A stretch of 64,000 nt of DNA from JAITWN01 sp034002745 (GTDB lineage Bacteria > Pseudomonadota > Gammaproteobacteria > SZUA-140), in contig JAVEZY010000005.1 in the NCBI GenBank assembly GCA_034002745.1, positions 54,839 through 118,838 on the forward strand, read 5' to 3'. This document shows, piece after piece, positions 16,613-25,008 of this stretch. Numbering within the stretch: the stretch's first letter is position 1; each line of letters starts with the position of its first letter. Made by a program: the position numbers and the translations under genes. The notes below the pieces were generated by a model, which was not told the DNA's origin, made no database searches, and saw only the letters and a program-made list of their open reading frames with translations.

Positions 16613-17761
16613 ATGAATTTCAGACTGTCGACATGCTGCCTGCTTGCCACGGCACTGGTCTTGCCGGTTTCGGCGTCCCAGGCCATCGAGCTGTATGGCA
16701 ACGCCCACGTTTCGCTGGACGCCATCAACAATGGCGACGGACAGATCGAGGTCGGCGGCGAGACGGTCGATGCCAAGAAGAACGCCCTGCTCATCAGCAG
16801 CAACAAGTCCTACATCGGGCTGCGCGGCCGCGAGGGTCTGCGCGAGCGCCTGGCGCTGGTGTGGCAGTACGAGCAGGGAGTGGATCTGGATGACGGCGAG
16901 TGGAGCGAAGGCCGCGACAGTTACGTCGGGCTCGACGGCCGCATCGGCACGCTGCTGGCCGGTCGCCACGTCACGCCCTACCGGCGCATGACCGATCATC
17001 TCGATATCTTCCGCAACACGCGCGCCGACCACAGCGCCGTGCTCGGCGCGGTCGATGGTGAGTCGCTGTTCAACGAGCGTGCCCGCAATACGCTCTACTA
17101 CGCGACGCCCGAGAACCGGCGCCTGCGTTTCGCGCTCGCCTATATATCATCGCGCGACCATGATTCGCTGCCGCGCGACCGGCGCACCGCCGATCGCAAC
17201 GGCTTCAGCACCTCGCTGGTATTCGACAGCGGACCGCTCTATCTCGGCATTGGTTGGGAGCGGCTGGGACAGGATCCGCGCCCATTCGGTGTTGATCTCG
17301 TGGGATTCGAGGATGATGCGGAAGCGGTGAAGATCGCGCTGGCCTGGGACTTCGGTCAGGGCACGCGCGCATCGCTGATCTGGGAGGACGCCGACGATGG
17401 CAGCCGCATCGGTGGCCGCAAGGGCAGTCGCGAAGCCTGGCTCGCGGCGCTGTCGCATGTCAGCGGCAATTTCACCTGGAAGCTCGCCTACGGCCAGCTC
17501 GACGAACTCGCCCACACCGCGGACAGCGGCGCGCAGTCGATCGCGGCCGGTTTCTCCTGGGCCATGTCGCCGCGTACGGAGTTCTACCTGCTCGGCGCCA
17601 CCATGCTCAATGACGACAACGCGGCCTATGGTCTGCAGCCGGACCACGATGACCGCGGTGACCGCGATCTGGCGACGCCGGGCATTCCGGCCGCGGCCGC
17701 GGGCGAGAATGTGCTGGTGCTTTCCGCAGGCTTCGTTCATCGCTTCCGGATCGATCTCTGA
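16613..17761 (+). CDS. Gram-negative porin (Porin_4 type)
   Basis: A 382-residue trimeric-porin-like protein. It has a signal peptide (MNFRLSTCCLLATALVLPVSASQA), then IELYGNAHVSLD as the first strand, SYIGLRGREGLRERLALVWQYEQGVD and SYVGLDGRIGTLLAGR, the hallmarks of neisserial/betaproteobacterial-type porins, and RNTLYYATPEN. It ends FVHRFRIDL, not in Phe. The ATG at 16613 follows CACGGAG; a GTG at 16607 is less likely. It is only 119 bases before the tetraheme cytochrome gene, but its link to that cluster is unproven. Confidence 0.85.
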   Translation: MNFRLSTCCLLATALVLPVSASQAIELYGNAHVSLDAINNGDGQIEVGGETVDAKKNALLISSNKSYIGLRGREGLRERLALVWQYEQGVDLDDGEWSEGRDSYVGLDGRIGTLLAGRHVTPYRRMTDHLDIFRNTRADHSAVLGAVDGESLFNERARNTLYYATPENRRLRFALAYISSRDHDSLPRDRRTADRNGFSTSLVFDSGPLYLGIGWERLGQDPRPFGVDLVGFEDDAEAVKIALAWDFGQGTRASLIWEDADDGSRIGGRKGSREAWLAALSHVSGNFTWKLAYGQLDELAHTADSGAQSIAAGFSWAMSPRTEFYLLGATMLNDDNAAYGLQPDHDDRGDRDLATPGIPAAAAGENVLVLSAGFVHRFRIDL

Positions 17762-17880
17762 TCATTGTGTGTTGCCGCCGCTCGTTGTTCTGAGTAGCAA
17801 AAAAATATGATAGAGTTCCGAAACCACCCGGTCGGTGGTCCGCTGATTCGCGGTGGCCAGAGGGGGAGCGCGGGGCAACA

Positions 17881-18711
17881 ATGCGAGCGGCTAACCATAT
17901 CCGCAGACGTGTATGGGTGGGGGCAGCGCTGGGGGCGGCGCTTGCGGCCACCGCCGTCGATGCCGGGATATTCAACACCCGACACAATCTGAGCAGTACC
18001 GGAGTCAACGCCGCGAGCAATTTCAGCGGCACGTCCGAGATCTGTGTCTTCTGCCATACCCCGCATGGCGCGGACGCCTCGGTGGCGGTTCCGCTGTGGA
18101 ACCGTGCCGTCGATCCCCAGGGGTTCACCACTTACGATCAGCTGGGCTCGACCAGCCTCGATGCGGCCATCGAGCCGGTCGGCTCGGTCTCGGTCGCCTG
18201 TCTTTCCTGTCATGACGGCACCCAGGCCATGGATTCGGTGATCAACGAGCCCGGTTCGGGCGCCCAGAACTGGTCGTTTCGCGCCGGACAGTGGAGCGGG
18301 CAGGCCGCGCCGGTCGGTGGACGCATCGGGCCGGTGACCGTGATCACCAACCTGACGAAGGATCTGCGCGATGACCATCCGATTTCGGTGCAGTACGCCG
18401 GCGGCGGCTACGCGCAGTCGAATCCCTTCGGCCCCGGCCGTGATCCGGACTTCCATCAGGCCGAGACCAAGATCGTCGGCAGCGAACGGGTATGGTGGGT
18501 CAACACGCGGAACACCGGCGGCTCCTCGGACTACCAGAAGAGCGACATGAAGCTCTATACGCGCGTCGGTACGCGCGGCGTCTATGTCGGTGAGCCGCAG
18601 CCGTATGTGGAGTGCGCGTCGTGCCATGATCCGCATGTCGACTACAACCCGCTGTTCCTGCGCATCGATCCGGTGGGCAGCGCGGTGTGCCTGACATGCC
18701 ACGACAAGTGA
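17881..18711 (+). CDS. Tetraheme c-type cytochrome (doubled CXXCH type)
   Basis: A 276-residue exported cytochrome with an N-terminal signal segment (to about residue 28) and four CXXCH sites at residues ~55 (CVFCHTPHG), 107 (CLSCHDGT), 245 (CASCHDPH) and 270 (CLTCHDK). Extra His residues (NTRHNLS, DDHPIS, TPHG, DPH) can supply distal ligands for bis-His hemes. The same arrangement forms the first ~285 residues of the 11-heme protein at 27061 and, with one extra heme, the protein at 53100. The layout recalls, from memory, the tetraheme group that includes OmcE-like filament cytochromes. It opens the cytochrome cluster and is followed by a PPIase, a common companion of extracellular cytochromes. 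Confidence 0.9.
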   Translation: MRAANHIRRRVWVGAALGAALAATAVDAGIFNTRHNLSSTGVNAASNFSGTSEICVFCHTPHGADASVAVPLWNRAVDPQGFTTYDQLGSTSLDAAIEPVGSVSVACLSCHDGTQAMDSVINEPGSGAQNWSFRAGQWSGQAAPVGGRIGPVTVITNLTKDLRDDHPISVQYAGGGYAQSNPFGPGRDPDFHQAETKIVGSERVWWVNTRNTGGSSDYQKSDMKLYTRVGTRGVYVGEPQPYVECASCHDPHVDYNPLFLRIDPVGSAVCLTCHDK

Positions 18712-18760
18712 CGGCGCGCCCCCCGGCGATCCGCATGCATCGGTCTGATCGTTTCCCGGC

Positions 18761-19726
18761 ATGCGTTGCCTGAGCGCGGCGCTCGCATGGCTGCTTCCCC
18801 TGTTCGCGATTCCGGCGCTGGCTGATGCGGAAGCGGAGGCGCCCGGGGCGGAAGAGGTCTTTGCGGTCGTCGGAGACATCGTGATTCCGGCCGCGGAGTT
18901 CGAGGCGAATTTTCACGCGGGGGTTCGCGAGCGCTTCTATCACGGGAGCGTCCCGGCAGCGGAGCTCGCCGAATTCCGTCGCGAGGTGGCGCGATCGATG
19001 GTCGACCGGGTGCTCCTGCTGCGCGAGGCCGAGCGCCTCGGAGTGGAGCCGGACGAGGCCGCGGTGGAGGCGGATCTCCAGCGGCGCGCCGGGATCCTCG
19101 CAGGCAGCGCGGATCCGGCGCGGGCGCGGGACATGTTGCGTGAGCGTCTGGTGGCCGATAGCGTGCTGGACCGGCTCCGGGCACGTATCGAGCAGGTGCC
19201 GGCGCCGCAGCGGGAAGCCGTGGAGGCGTACTGGCGCGAGCATCCCGACAAGTTCACGACGCCGGAGCGCGTGCGTCTGTCGGTGATCCTGCTCAAGGTC
19301 GAACCCTGGTCGCCCGAGGCGGCGTGGAAGGCGGCGCACGAGGAGGCGCTGCGGCTGGAGGCAAGGCTTGGCGCAGGCTCGCCATTCGCCGAACTGGCGC
19401 GGCTGCATTCCGCCGACGCCTCGGCGGCGCAGGGCGGCGATCTGGGGTATGTCCATCGCGGCATGCTGTCGCGCGAAGCCCAGGAGGTCGTCGATGGCAT
19501 GAGCGCCGGCGAGATTTCGCCGCCGGTACGCATGCTGCAGGGAATCGCACTGTTCCGGCTCGAGGAGCGGGTCGCGCCGGTGCTGAACGCGTTCGCGCAG
19601 GTGGAGGATCGCGCCCGCGAGCTGCTGCATCGTGAGTTGCGCGAGCAGGCCTGGGAAGAGGCGCTGGGCCGGCTGCGCGCGGATACACCGATCACGCTCA
19701 ACGAGGCGCTGATCGAAGGTAGTTGA
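18761..19726 (+). CDS. Periplasmic parvulin-type peptidyl-prolyl isomerase
   Basis: A 321-residue exported protein. It has a signal peptide (MRCLSAALAWLLPLFAIPALA), a SurA_N-like helical region (residues ~30-150, with MVDRVLLLREAERLGVEPDE), and a parvulin/PpiC domain (~165-270) with ERVRLSVILLKV, LARLHSADASAAQGGDLGYVHRGML and the closing ALFRLEERV strand. PpiC/SurA proteins help fold outer-membrane or secreted proteins. Encoded between the tetraheme cytochrome and the large barrel, it is probably a dedicated chaperone for one of them. Confidence 0.87.
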   Translation: MRCLSAALAWLLPLFAIPALADAEAEAPGAEEVFAVVGDIVIPAAEFEANFHAGVRERFYHGSVPAAELAEFRREVARSMVDRVLLLREAERLGVEPDEAAVEADLQRRAGILAGSADPARARDMLRERLVADSVLDRLRARIEQVPAPQREAVEAYWREHPDKFTTPERVRLSVILLKVEPWSPEAAWKAAHEEALRLEARLGAGSPFAELARLHSADASAAQGGDLGYVHRGMLSREAQEVVDGMSAGEISPPVRMLQGIALFRLEERVAPVLNAFAQVEDRARELLHRELREQAWEEALGRLRADTPITLNEALIEGS

Positions 19727-19823
19727 TCCCCCGACGGGGCCGGTTCGTCGCGTCGGAGCAATAACAACTTGAAGACGCCGCGAGACGCCGCGCGCGGCGA
19801 TCGACGTGGGGATACGGGATTTC

Positions 19824-21584
19824 ATGCCAGAGGGCAAGCATCATTTCGGTTCGATGCTGTATGCGGCGGCCGCGGCGCTGTGGGGAGCGCAGGCGGTCGC
19901 CGCCGTGACGCTGACCGACGTGTCGGGCAGTGTCGGCTACACCTTTCGCTCGATCACCGGCAGCACCGCGAGTGATGCGCGTTCCAATCAGCTGCGGGCG
20001 GCGATCAACGCGCAGGGCTATCTGTGGGAACCCTGGTTCGCCAATATTTCCGGCGGCCTGCGCGCGACCCAGGATTCGACCCGGTTCACCGCCGCCGATA
20101 CCTCGACTCGAACCACGATCCTCGGCGCCGATCTCGATCTCAGCGTGCTGGCGCAGAGCCGCACGCCATTCTCGCTGTCGTACCGGCTGAGCGATACCCG
20201 CGTCGATTCGATCAGCCTGCCCAATCCGCTCACCGCGCTCGGCGGCTACGAGTTCCAGGCCCAGCGCGTGAGCCTGCGCCAGAGCTACTTCACGGAACTC
20301 GGGGATCGTCTCCAGTTCAGCTTCGATCACGGCACCTGGGAATCCGACCAGCGCGAGGACTACAAGGATCAACTGCTCGGCGTCGAATACAATATGCGCC
20401 GCTCGCACCACACCCTGAGCGCCCGCGCCAGCTACCAGGAGACCGGCCTCAGTTCCTTCGAGGACGATACCGAGATCCGGCTGCTCAATCTCGAACACTT
20501 CTATCATCCGAGCCGCGCGCTGCGGTTCGATACCATGGCCAGCTACTACGATGCCGATGGGCGTTCGGCGGAGCCGTCGGCCAACAGCAGTGTGCACCGC
20601 GACAGCAGCATGCGCTATCTGCAGGTGTCGAATTTCGCCTTCTGGCGTCCGGTGGATCGTCGGCTCTCGGCGAGTGCCGGTGTTCGGATCTATGATCTGG
20701 AGGCCGAATCGCCGTCCGGGGAACTGGACCAGGCCAGTATCAGCGCCAGCGCCGGTGTCTTCTATCAGTACACGCGGAACCTGCGCTTCGATGCCAGCGC
20801 GGAGGTCACGGATTCGGACGCCACCGGCTTCAACACCAGTTCACGCCAGCGCCTGGGCGCGCTCTACCAGTCCGATCTCCGGGAAGTCTTCTCGAATTTC
20901 AGCTACTACTGGCACGCCGAGGCCTCGGTGCAGAACCAGGATACCGGCAGCGATGACCTGTTCACAGGCACGGCCCGGATCGGCCACGATCTGCAGCGCA
21001 TGTGGCTGACCGATGGGCGCGGCACTTTCCGGCTCAGCCTGAGCCAGAACGTGAGCGGTGTGGAGCAGTCGGGTGAGCGGGACGCCTCCATGCAGCGCCT
21101 GGATCACACCGGTAGCGTGTCCTGGGATCTGCACGGCGAGAGCGGGTCGACGATGGTCCACCTGACGCTGTCGGACTCGCGGGGACTCGGGGATCAGGAC
21201 GATAGTCAGCAGTTCGCCAACCTGCAGTTCATGCGCACCCAGAACCTGACTCTGTACAGTCTGCTGAGCGGAAATCTGACCGTCCAAATGGTTCAGCGGG
21301 ACTTCAACGGCCTGCGGGATAATGATACAGTAACCGCGACCGGCCAGGTGACCTATCGTCACATGAGCCTGTTCGACATTGCGCAGCTGAGGTTCAATTC
21401 CGATCTCAGGGTTGCACGCGCGGCCACCGATGAAGGCGTGGATCGCGCTGAATGGGAGAACCGGCTGGATTACGTCATTGGCCTCGTCGACGCCAGCCTC
21501 AGCTGGCGGTACATCAGTTTTGCAGGGGAGCAGAACGACGAGGCTTACAACATCATCTATTTTCAGGTGAACCGTCGCTTCTGA
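19824..21584 (+). CDS. Large outer-membrane beta-barrel of the cytochrome cluster
   Basis: A 586-residue protein with a signal segment (MPEGKHHFGSMLYAAAAALWGAQAVAA) and a long run of alternating amphipathic strands without transmembrane helices, closing with IIYFQVNRRF (terminal Phe). I count more than 20 candidate strands, which is in the range of MtrB/PioB-type cytochrome conduits, but no MtrB motif such as an N-terminal CXXC was seen and I cannot assign the family. ATG at 19824 is used; a GTG at 19806 and ATG at 19854 are alternatives. It may thread a multiheme cytochrome or export cytochromes through the outer membrane. Confidence 0.72.
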   Translation: MPEGKHHFGSMLYAAAAALWGAQAVAAVTLTDVSGSVGYTFRSITGSTASDARSNQLRAAINAQGYLWEPWFANISGGLRATQDSTRFTAADTSTRTTILGADLDLSVLAQSRTPFSLSYRLSDTRVDSISLPNPLTALGGYEFQAQRVSLRQSYFTELGDRLQFSFDHGTWESDQREDYKDQLLGVEYNMRRSHHTLSARASYQETGLSSFEDDTEIRLLNLEHFYHPSRALRFDTMASYYDADGRSAEPSANSSVHRDSSMRYLQVSNFAFWRPVDRRLSASAGVRIYDLEAESPSGELDQASISASAGVFYQYTRNLRFDASAEVTDSDATGFNTSSRQRLGALYQSDLREVFSNFSYYWHAEASVQNQDTGSDDLFTGTARIGHDLQRMWLTDGRGTFRLSLSQNVSGVEQSGERDASMQRLDHTGSVSWDLHGESGSTMVHLTLSDSRGLGDQDDSQQFANLQFMRTQNLTLYSLLSGNLTVQMVQRDFNGLRDNDTVTATGQVTYRHMSLFDIAQLRFNSDLRVARAATDEGVDRAEWENRLDYVIGLVDASLSWRYISFAGEQNDEAYNIIYFQVNRRF

Positions 21585-21668
21585 TGCCGCTGCGGCCGAG
21601 GGAACAAGCGCAAGCCATAACAAGCGCGAGCAATAACAAGCATTGAAGTCATGAGGAGGGGGTTTTTT

Positions 21669-22115
21669 ATGCCATCGATGATCTCTCGGAGGCCGTTCGG
21701 CATCTCGCTGATTGCGGGTCTGCTGATCGGATTGTGGTTCTGGGCGGCCCCGCAGCCGGCCCAGGCGGAATATGGTGACGTCGTCATCAACAACTATGCG
21801 GATGCGGCCGGCATGCGTCCAGTGGTGTTCCCTCACTGGTTCCATCGCGTGCGTTTCCGTTGCAAGGTCTGCCATGCCGACCTCGGCTTCCAGTTCAAGG
21901 CCGGCGGCAACGAGATCACGATGGCGAAGATCGTCGACGGCCAGTTCTGCGGCGCCTGCCACAACGGCGAGGTGGCGTGGTCGGTCGAGAACTGCGCGAT
22001 GTGCCATTCGGGCGTTCCGGGTACGCCGACGCATTTCCACGGCAGCACGGTACAGCGCCTCGTCGCGCCGGCGTTCAAGCCGCTGGATCCCGCGGCCGCG
22101 GCCGGCTCGCAGTAA
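21669..22115 (+). CDS. Triheme cytochrome c (c7-like)
   Basis: A 148-residue protein with an N-terminal signal/anchor (residues ~10-34) and three CXXCH sites: CKVCH, CGACH and CAMCH. The surrounding HWFHRVRF...GNEITMAKIVDGQFCGACHNGEVAW pattern belongs to the small c3/c7-type cytochromes, probably a periplasmic or membrane-anchored electron shuttle. The ATG at 21669 has a perfect AGGAGG 8 bases upstream; an ATG at 21651 lies before that site and is rejected. It shares the heme 1-heme 2 spacer pattern with the two longer triheme proteins at 22137 and 24385. Confidence 0.9.
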   Translation: MPSMISRRPFGISLIAGLLIGLWFWAAPQPAQAEYGDVVINNYADAAGMRPVVFPHWFHRVRFRCKVCHADLGFQFKAGGNEITMAKIVDGQFCGACHNGEVAWSVENCAMCHSGVPGTPTHFHGSTVQRLVAPAFKPLDPAAAAGSQ

Positions 22116-22136
22116 CGCGCAGGGGGGCTTAGAACA

Positions 22137-22772
22137 ATGAACATCACAAGAAATGCCAGCATCGTTTTTGGAGTGGCAGCGCTGGTGCTGACCGCGTTCC
22201 TGCCCGCGCAGCAGGCGGCGGCCCAGGTGTCGACGGCCAACGAGTTCAACGTCAACCTGCAGAAGCGTGATTCCGCCAATCCGCCGCCGTGGGAGGATGG
22301 AGTTCACGATACCGACAACGAGGCAACCTTCTCCCTGCAGCCGCCGGAAGAGGCGTATCAGGGACTGCCGCGGACGCGTTTCGGCAATCGCATCGACTGG
22401 GTGAAGGCGCTGGACGACAAGCAACTGCGTCCGCGCTGGGATCGGCTCGATTCCTCCGAGGAGCCGTTCGTCATGGACCTCGACATCGTGCGCCCGGTGA
22501 AGGCGTCGATGCCGGACGTCGTGTTCCCGCATCGACAGCACACGGAGTGGCTGTTCTGCTCCAACTGCCATCCGGCGATCTTCGTCCCGCAGGCCGGCGC
22601 CAACCAGATCAACATGTCGGCGATCCTGCTCGGCGAGAAGTGCGGTGTGTGTCATGGCAAGGTGGCATTCCCGGTCACCACGGCGACCTGCACGAAGTGC
22701 CATTCCAAGGCCAAGCCCGCGGACTGGAAGCCGCCGCTCAGCGAGGCGACTCTCAAGAATCCGTGGCGTTGA
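22137..22772 (+). CDS. Triheme cytochrome c, paralogue A
   Basis: A 211-residue exported cytochrome: signal peptide to about residue 29, then a ~110-residue heme-free region with RTRFGNRIDWVKAL and MDLDIV, then three heme sites CSNCH, CGVCH and CTKCH in a c7-like C-terminal half. The segment HTEWLFCSNCHPAIFVPQ is nearly repeated in the protein at 24385 (HTEWLTCANCHPAIFIPQ). The pair flanks the cupredoxin gene, as if an ancestral duplication had been separated. Probable periplasmic electron carriers of the cluster. Confidence 0.9.
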   Translation: MNITRNASIVFGVAALVLTAFLPAQQAAAQVSTANEFNVNLQKRDSANPPPWEDGVHDTDNEATFSLQPPEEAYQGLPRTRFGNRIDWVKALDDKQLRPRWDRLDSSEEPFVMDLDIVRPVKASMPDVVFPHRQHTEWLFCSNCHPAIFVPQAGANQINMSAILLGEKCGVCHGKVAFPVTTATCTKCHSKAKPADWKPPLSEATLKNPWR

Positions 22773-22837
22773 TGTGACGGATGGGCCTGCCCCTGACCGG
22801 GCAGGCCCAATGGTGTCCACCAATGCGTGAGAAGGGA

Positions 22838-24385
22838 ATGCGATCCTCTTTTTTCTTTCTTTCGTCAGCCATTCTCGCGCTGGTCCTCGCCGGATGCGCC
22901 TCCACTGGCGGAGATGATCCGCGTCCGGTGGCCCGCGAGGAAGCGCAGCCCGCGCCCGTTGCTGCGCCCGCGGACGTTCCCGTAGTGCCGCCTGCAACGA
23001 GCACGTCGCCTGCCGACGAGCCTGAAGCCGTACCGAGCCCGAGCCCGACCCCGAGCCCTTCGGCGCCGGAAGCCGCCGGCGCACAGATCCAGCATCCGCA
23101 GCATCCGGCTCCCCAGCCGCAGCCCGCGGAGCCGGAGCAGCCGGAGTCGCCGTTCATCTTCAACGTCAGAACGGCAACCAAGGACCAGAACCACGCCTAC
23201 TACGGCGTCGGCCATCGCATGGGCTTTACCGTGAACGGCGTACAGGGCAAGCCTCTGGTGCTGGTGCGGGGCAAGACCTACACCTTCCGCGTGGATGCCG
23301 GAATACAGCACGATTTCTATCTGTCGACCAGCGAGGTGGGCTGGGGCGCGGCAACCTACACCGACGGCGTCAGCGGCCAGTTCATCTACGAAGGCGTCGT
23401 CACCTTCACGCCCGGCCAGGGTTCGCCGGATCTGCTCTATTATCAGTGCCGCAACCACAAGAACATGGGCGGTCCGATCTACGTCGTCGACGAAGGTCAG
23501 GAGAATACGCCGATCGCGGAACTGGCGGCCGCGCGTGGCGCGGCTCTGCCGCTCGGCGGGGTTCAGGGTGCCGCCGCTCCGCGGACCTCGGCTGCTGAGG
23601 CCGGACGGCAGCTGGTGCAGAAAATGCAATTCGCGGAGTTGTTCATCAGCCAGTCCGCCGCCGCCAAACGCGTCATGGAGAGCGACAACGCGATGGCAAA
23701 GGATCTGCACCGCGTCGCACGTGAACACCTGGAGTCGGCACGCCTGGCATCGGTGGCCGGAAAGAACGAGGAAGCGCTCCGCCTGGTCGAGGACGCGACG
23801 CGGACGATGAGCGAGGCGGCGTTGCAGGTGCCGGCGACCGATGGCGCGGCCGAGCGCATGCGTTTCGAGCAGTTGTACGAGAGCGTACAGGCGTTTCAGA
23901 CCGCGTATCAGCGCAGTTTCGATCAGATGAACAAGGCGCAGGGCAAGGGCAAGCCGCGTGATGTCGATCTCGATCGCGTCCGCGAGATCATGGCCAGTGC
24001 CCGCAGTCTCGCTGATGATGGCAAGTACAACGAAGGTATCAGCATGCTGGGCGGCGCCCAGGATGCGCTCACCACGGCGCTGACCGAGATGCTGGCGAAC
24101 CAGACCATCGTTCACGAGCTGGTATTCGATACGCCGAAGGACGAATATGAGTACGAGCTGTCGCGCTACGTCGGCTATGAGGCGCTGGTGCCGCTCGCCA
24201 TTCGCCAGAAACGGCCTGACGTGCAGACCGTCAATATGATGATGCAGTTCGTGGATCGCGCGCGTGAGGTGAAGGCGCTGTCTGAACCCGAGGCGGCGCG
24301 CGGCAACTACTCTGAAGCGATTCTCATGCTCCAGGGCGCTACCAGCAACATCCAGCGTGCGCTGCAAACTCTGGGTGTACGGTAA
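22838..24385 (+). CDS. Cupredoxin-domain lipoprotein with long helical C-terminus
   Basis: A 515-residue lipoprotein (lipobox LAGC, lipidated Cys20) with a Pro/Ala/Glu-rich tether (~25-105), a cupredoxin domain (~105-217) and a helical domain (~230-515). A type 1 copper site is visible: His158 (QHDFYL), Cys204, His207 and Met210 (YYQCRNHKNMGG). The helical part has two similar segments with ...A+R...L.DG+Y.EGI-like patterns. The start at 22838 is chosen since AAGG precedes it and the signal peptide begins there; ATGs at 22823 and further upstream would lengthen it. A copper electron carrier fused to an unknown scaffold in a cytochrome operon is unusual. Its stop overlaps the next gene (TAATG). 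Confidence 0.85.
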   Translation: MRSSFFFLSSAILALVLAGCASTGGDDPRPVAREEAQPAPVAAPADVPVVPPATSTSPADEPEAVPSPSPTPSPSAPEAAGAQIQHPQHPAPQPQPAEPEQPESPFIFNVRTATKDQNHAYYGVGHRMGFTVNGVQGKPLVLVRGKTYTFRVDAGIQHDFYLSTSEVGWGAATYTDGVSGQFIYEGVVTFTPGQGSPDLLYYQCRNHKNMGGPIYVVDEGQENTPIAELAAARGAALPLGGVQGAAAPRTSAAEAGRQLVQKMQFAELFISQSAAAKRVMESDNAMAKDLHRVAREHLESARLASVAGKNEEALRLVEDATRTMSEAALQVPATDGAAERMRFEQLYESVQAFQTAYQRSFDQMNKAQGKGKPRDVDLDRVREIMASARSLADDGKYNEGISMLGGAQDALTTALTEMLANQTIVHELVFDTPKDEYEYELSRYVGYEALVPLAIRQKRPDVQTVNMMMQFVDRAREVKALSEPEAARGNYSEAILMLQGATSNIQRALQTLGVR

Positions 24386-25008
24386 TGAAGGAGATGGCCC
24401 GCTCGCGCGCATGGTTCGCGCTCGCCCTCTGTGCCGCCATGATCGCCGGCACGACGATCGGCGCGGGGGCGTTCGCGGCAGGCGGCGTGTTCCCGGCGGA
24501 AGCGCAGGAAACGCCGATGTGGTCGCGGGGGCAGCATTTCCAGTTGCGAGGCGAAATCGTCGCGGTGCCCCAGGATGGCATTCACGATCCGCTCGGCGAG
24601 GCGGTCGATATCCTGCAGCAGCCGCATGAGGCCATGGCCGGTTTCCCGCGCGATGCCTCCGGACAGATCGACTGGGTGCGGACGCTGGAGCGGCGCTACA
24701 TCGAGCCGCGATCCTCGCTCGATGGCACCAGCATGGACATGTTCCCGGTGGACTTCGATATCGTCCTGCGGAATACCCAGTCCATGCCCTGGGTGCGGTT
24801 CCCGCACCTGCAGCATACCGAATGGCTGACCTGCGCCAATTGCCATCCGGCAATCTTCATTCCGCAGGCTGGCGCCAATCCGATCTCCATGTCGGCGATC
24901 ATTCAGGGAGAGTTCTGCGGGGTGTGCCACGGCAAGGTGGCGTTCGCTCCTACGCTGAACTGCGGTAGATGCCATTCCGTACCGCAAGACGTCACCTTGC
25001 TGCGCTGA
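24385..25008 (+). CDS. Triheme cytochrome c, paralogue B
   Basis: A 207-residue exported cytochrome whose ATG overlaps the cupredoxin stop by one base. Signal segment about residues 8-36, heme-free middle with GQIDWVRTLERRYIEP (compare GNRIDWVKAL in paralogue A), then CANCH, CGVCH and CGRCH. The heme region is clearly homologous to the protein at 22137. Its end overlaps the start of the following NHL lipoprotein gene by 40 bases, pointing to coupled translation. Confidence 0.9.
   Translation: MKEMARSRAWFALALCAAMIAGTTIGAGAFAAGGVFPAEAQETPMWSRGQHFQLRGEIVAVPQDGIHDPLGEAVDILQQPHEAMAGFPRDASGQIDWVRTLERRYIEPRSSLDGTSMDMFPVDFDIVLRNTQSMPWVRFPHLQHTEWLTCANCHPAIFIPQAGANPISMSAIIQGEFCGVCHGKVAFAPTLNCGRCHSVPQDVTLLR

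Noticed and set aside
17785..17811. TTGTTC/TATGAT as promoter of the tetraheme gene
   Set aside because: The spacing is only 15 bases; not good enough to list as a feature.
20841..23084. 747-codon minus-strand frame opposite the barrel and triheme genes
   Set aside because: Antisense shadow: it crosses several well-supported genes and their ribosome sites and has shadow-like composition.
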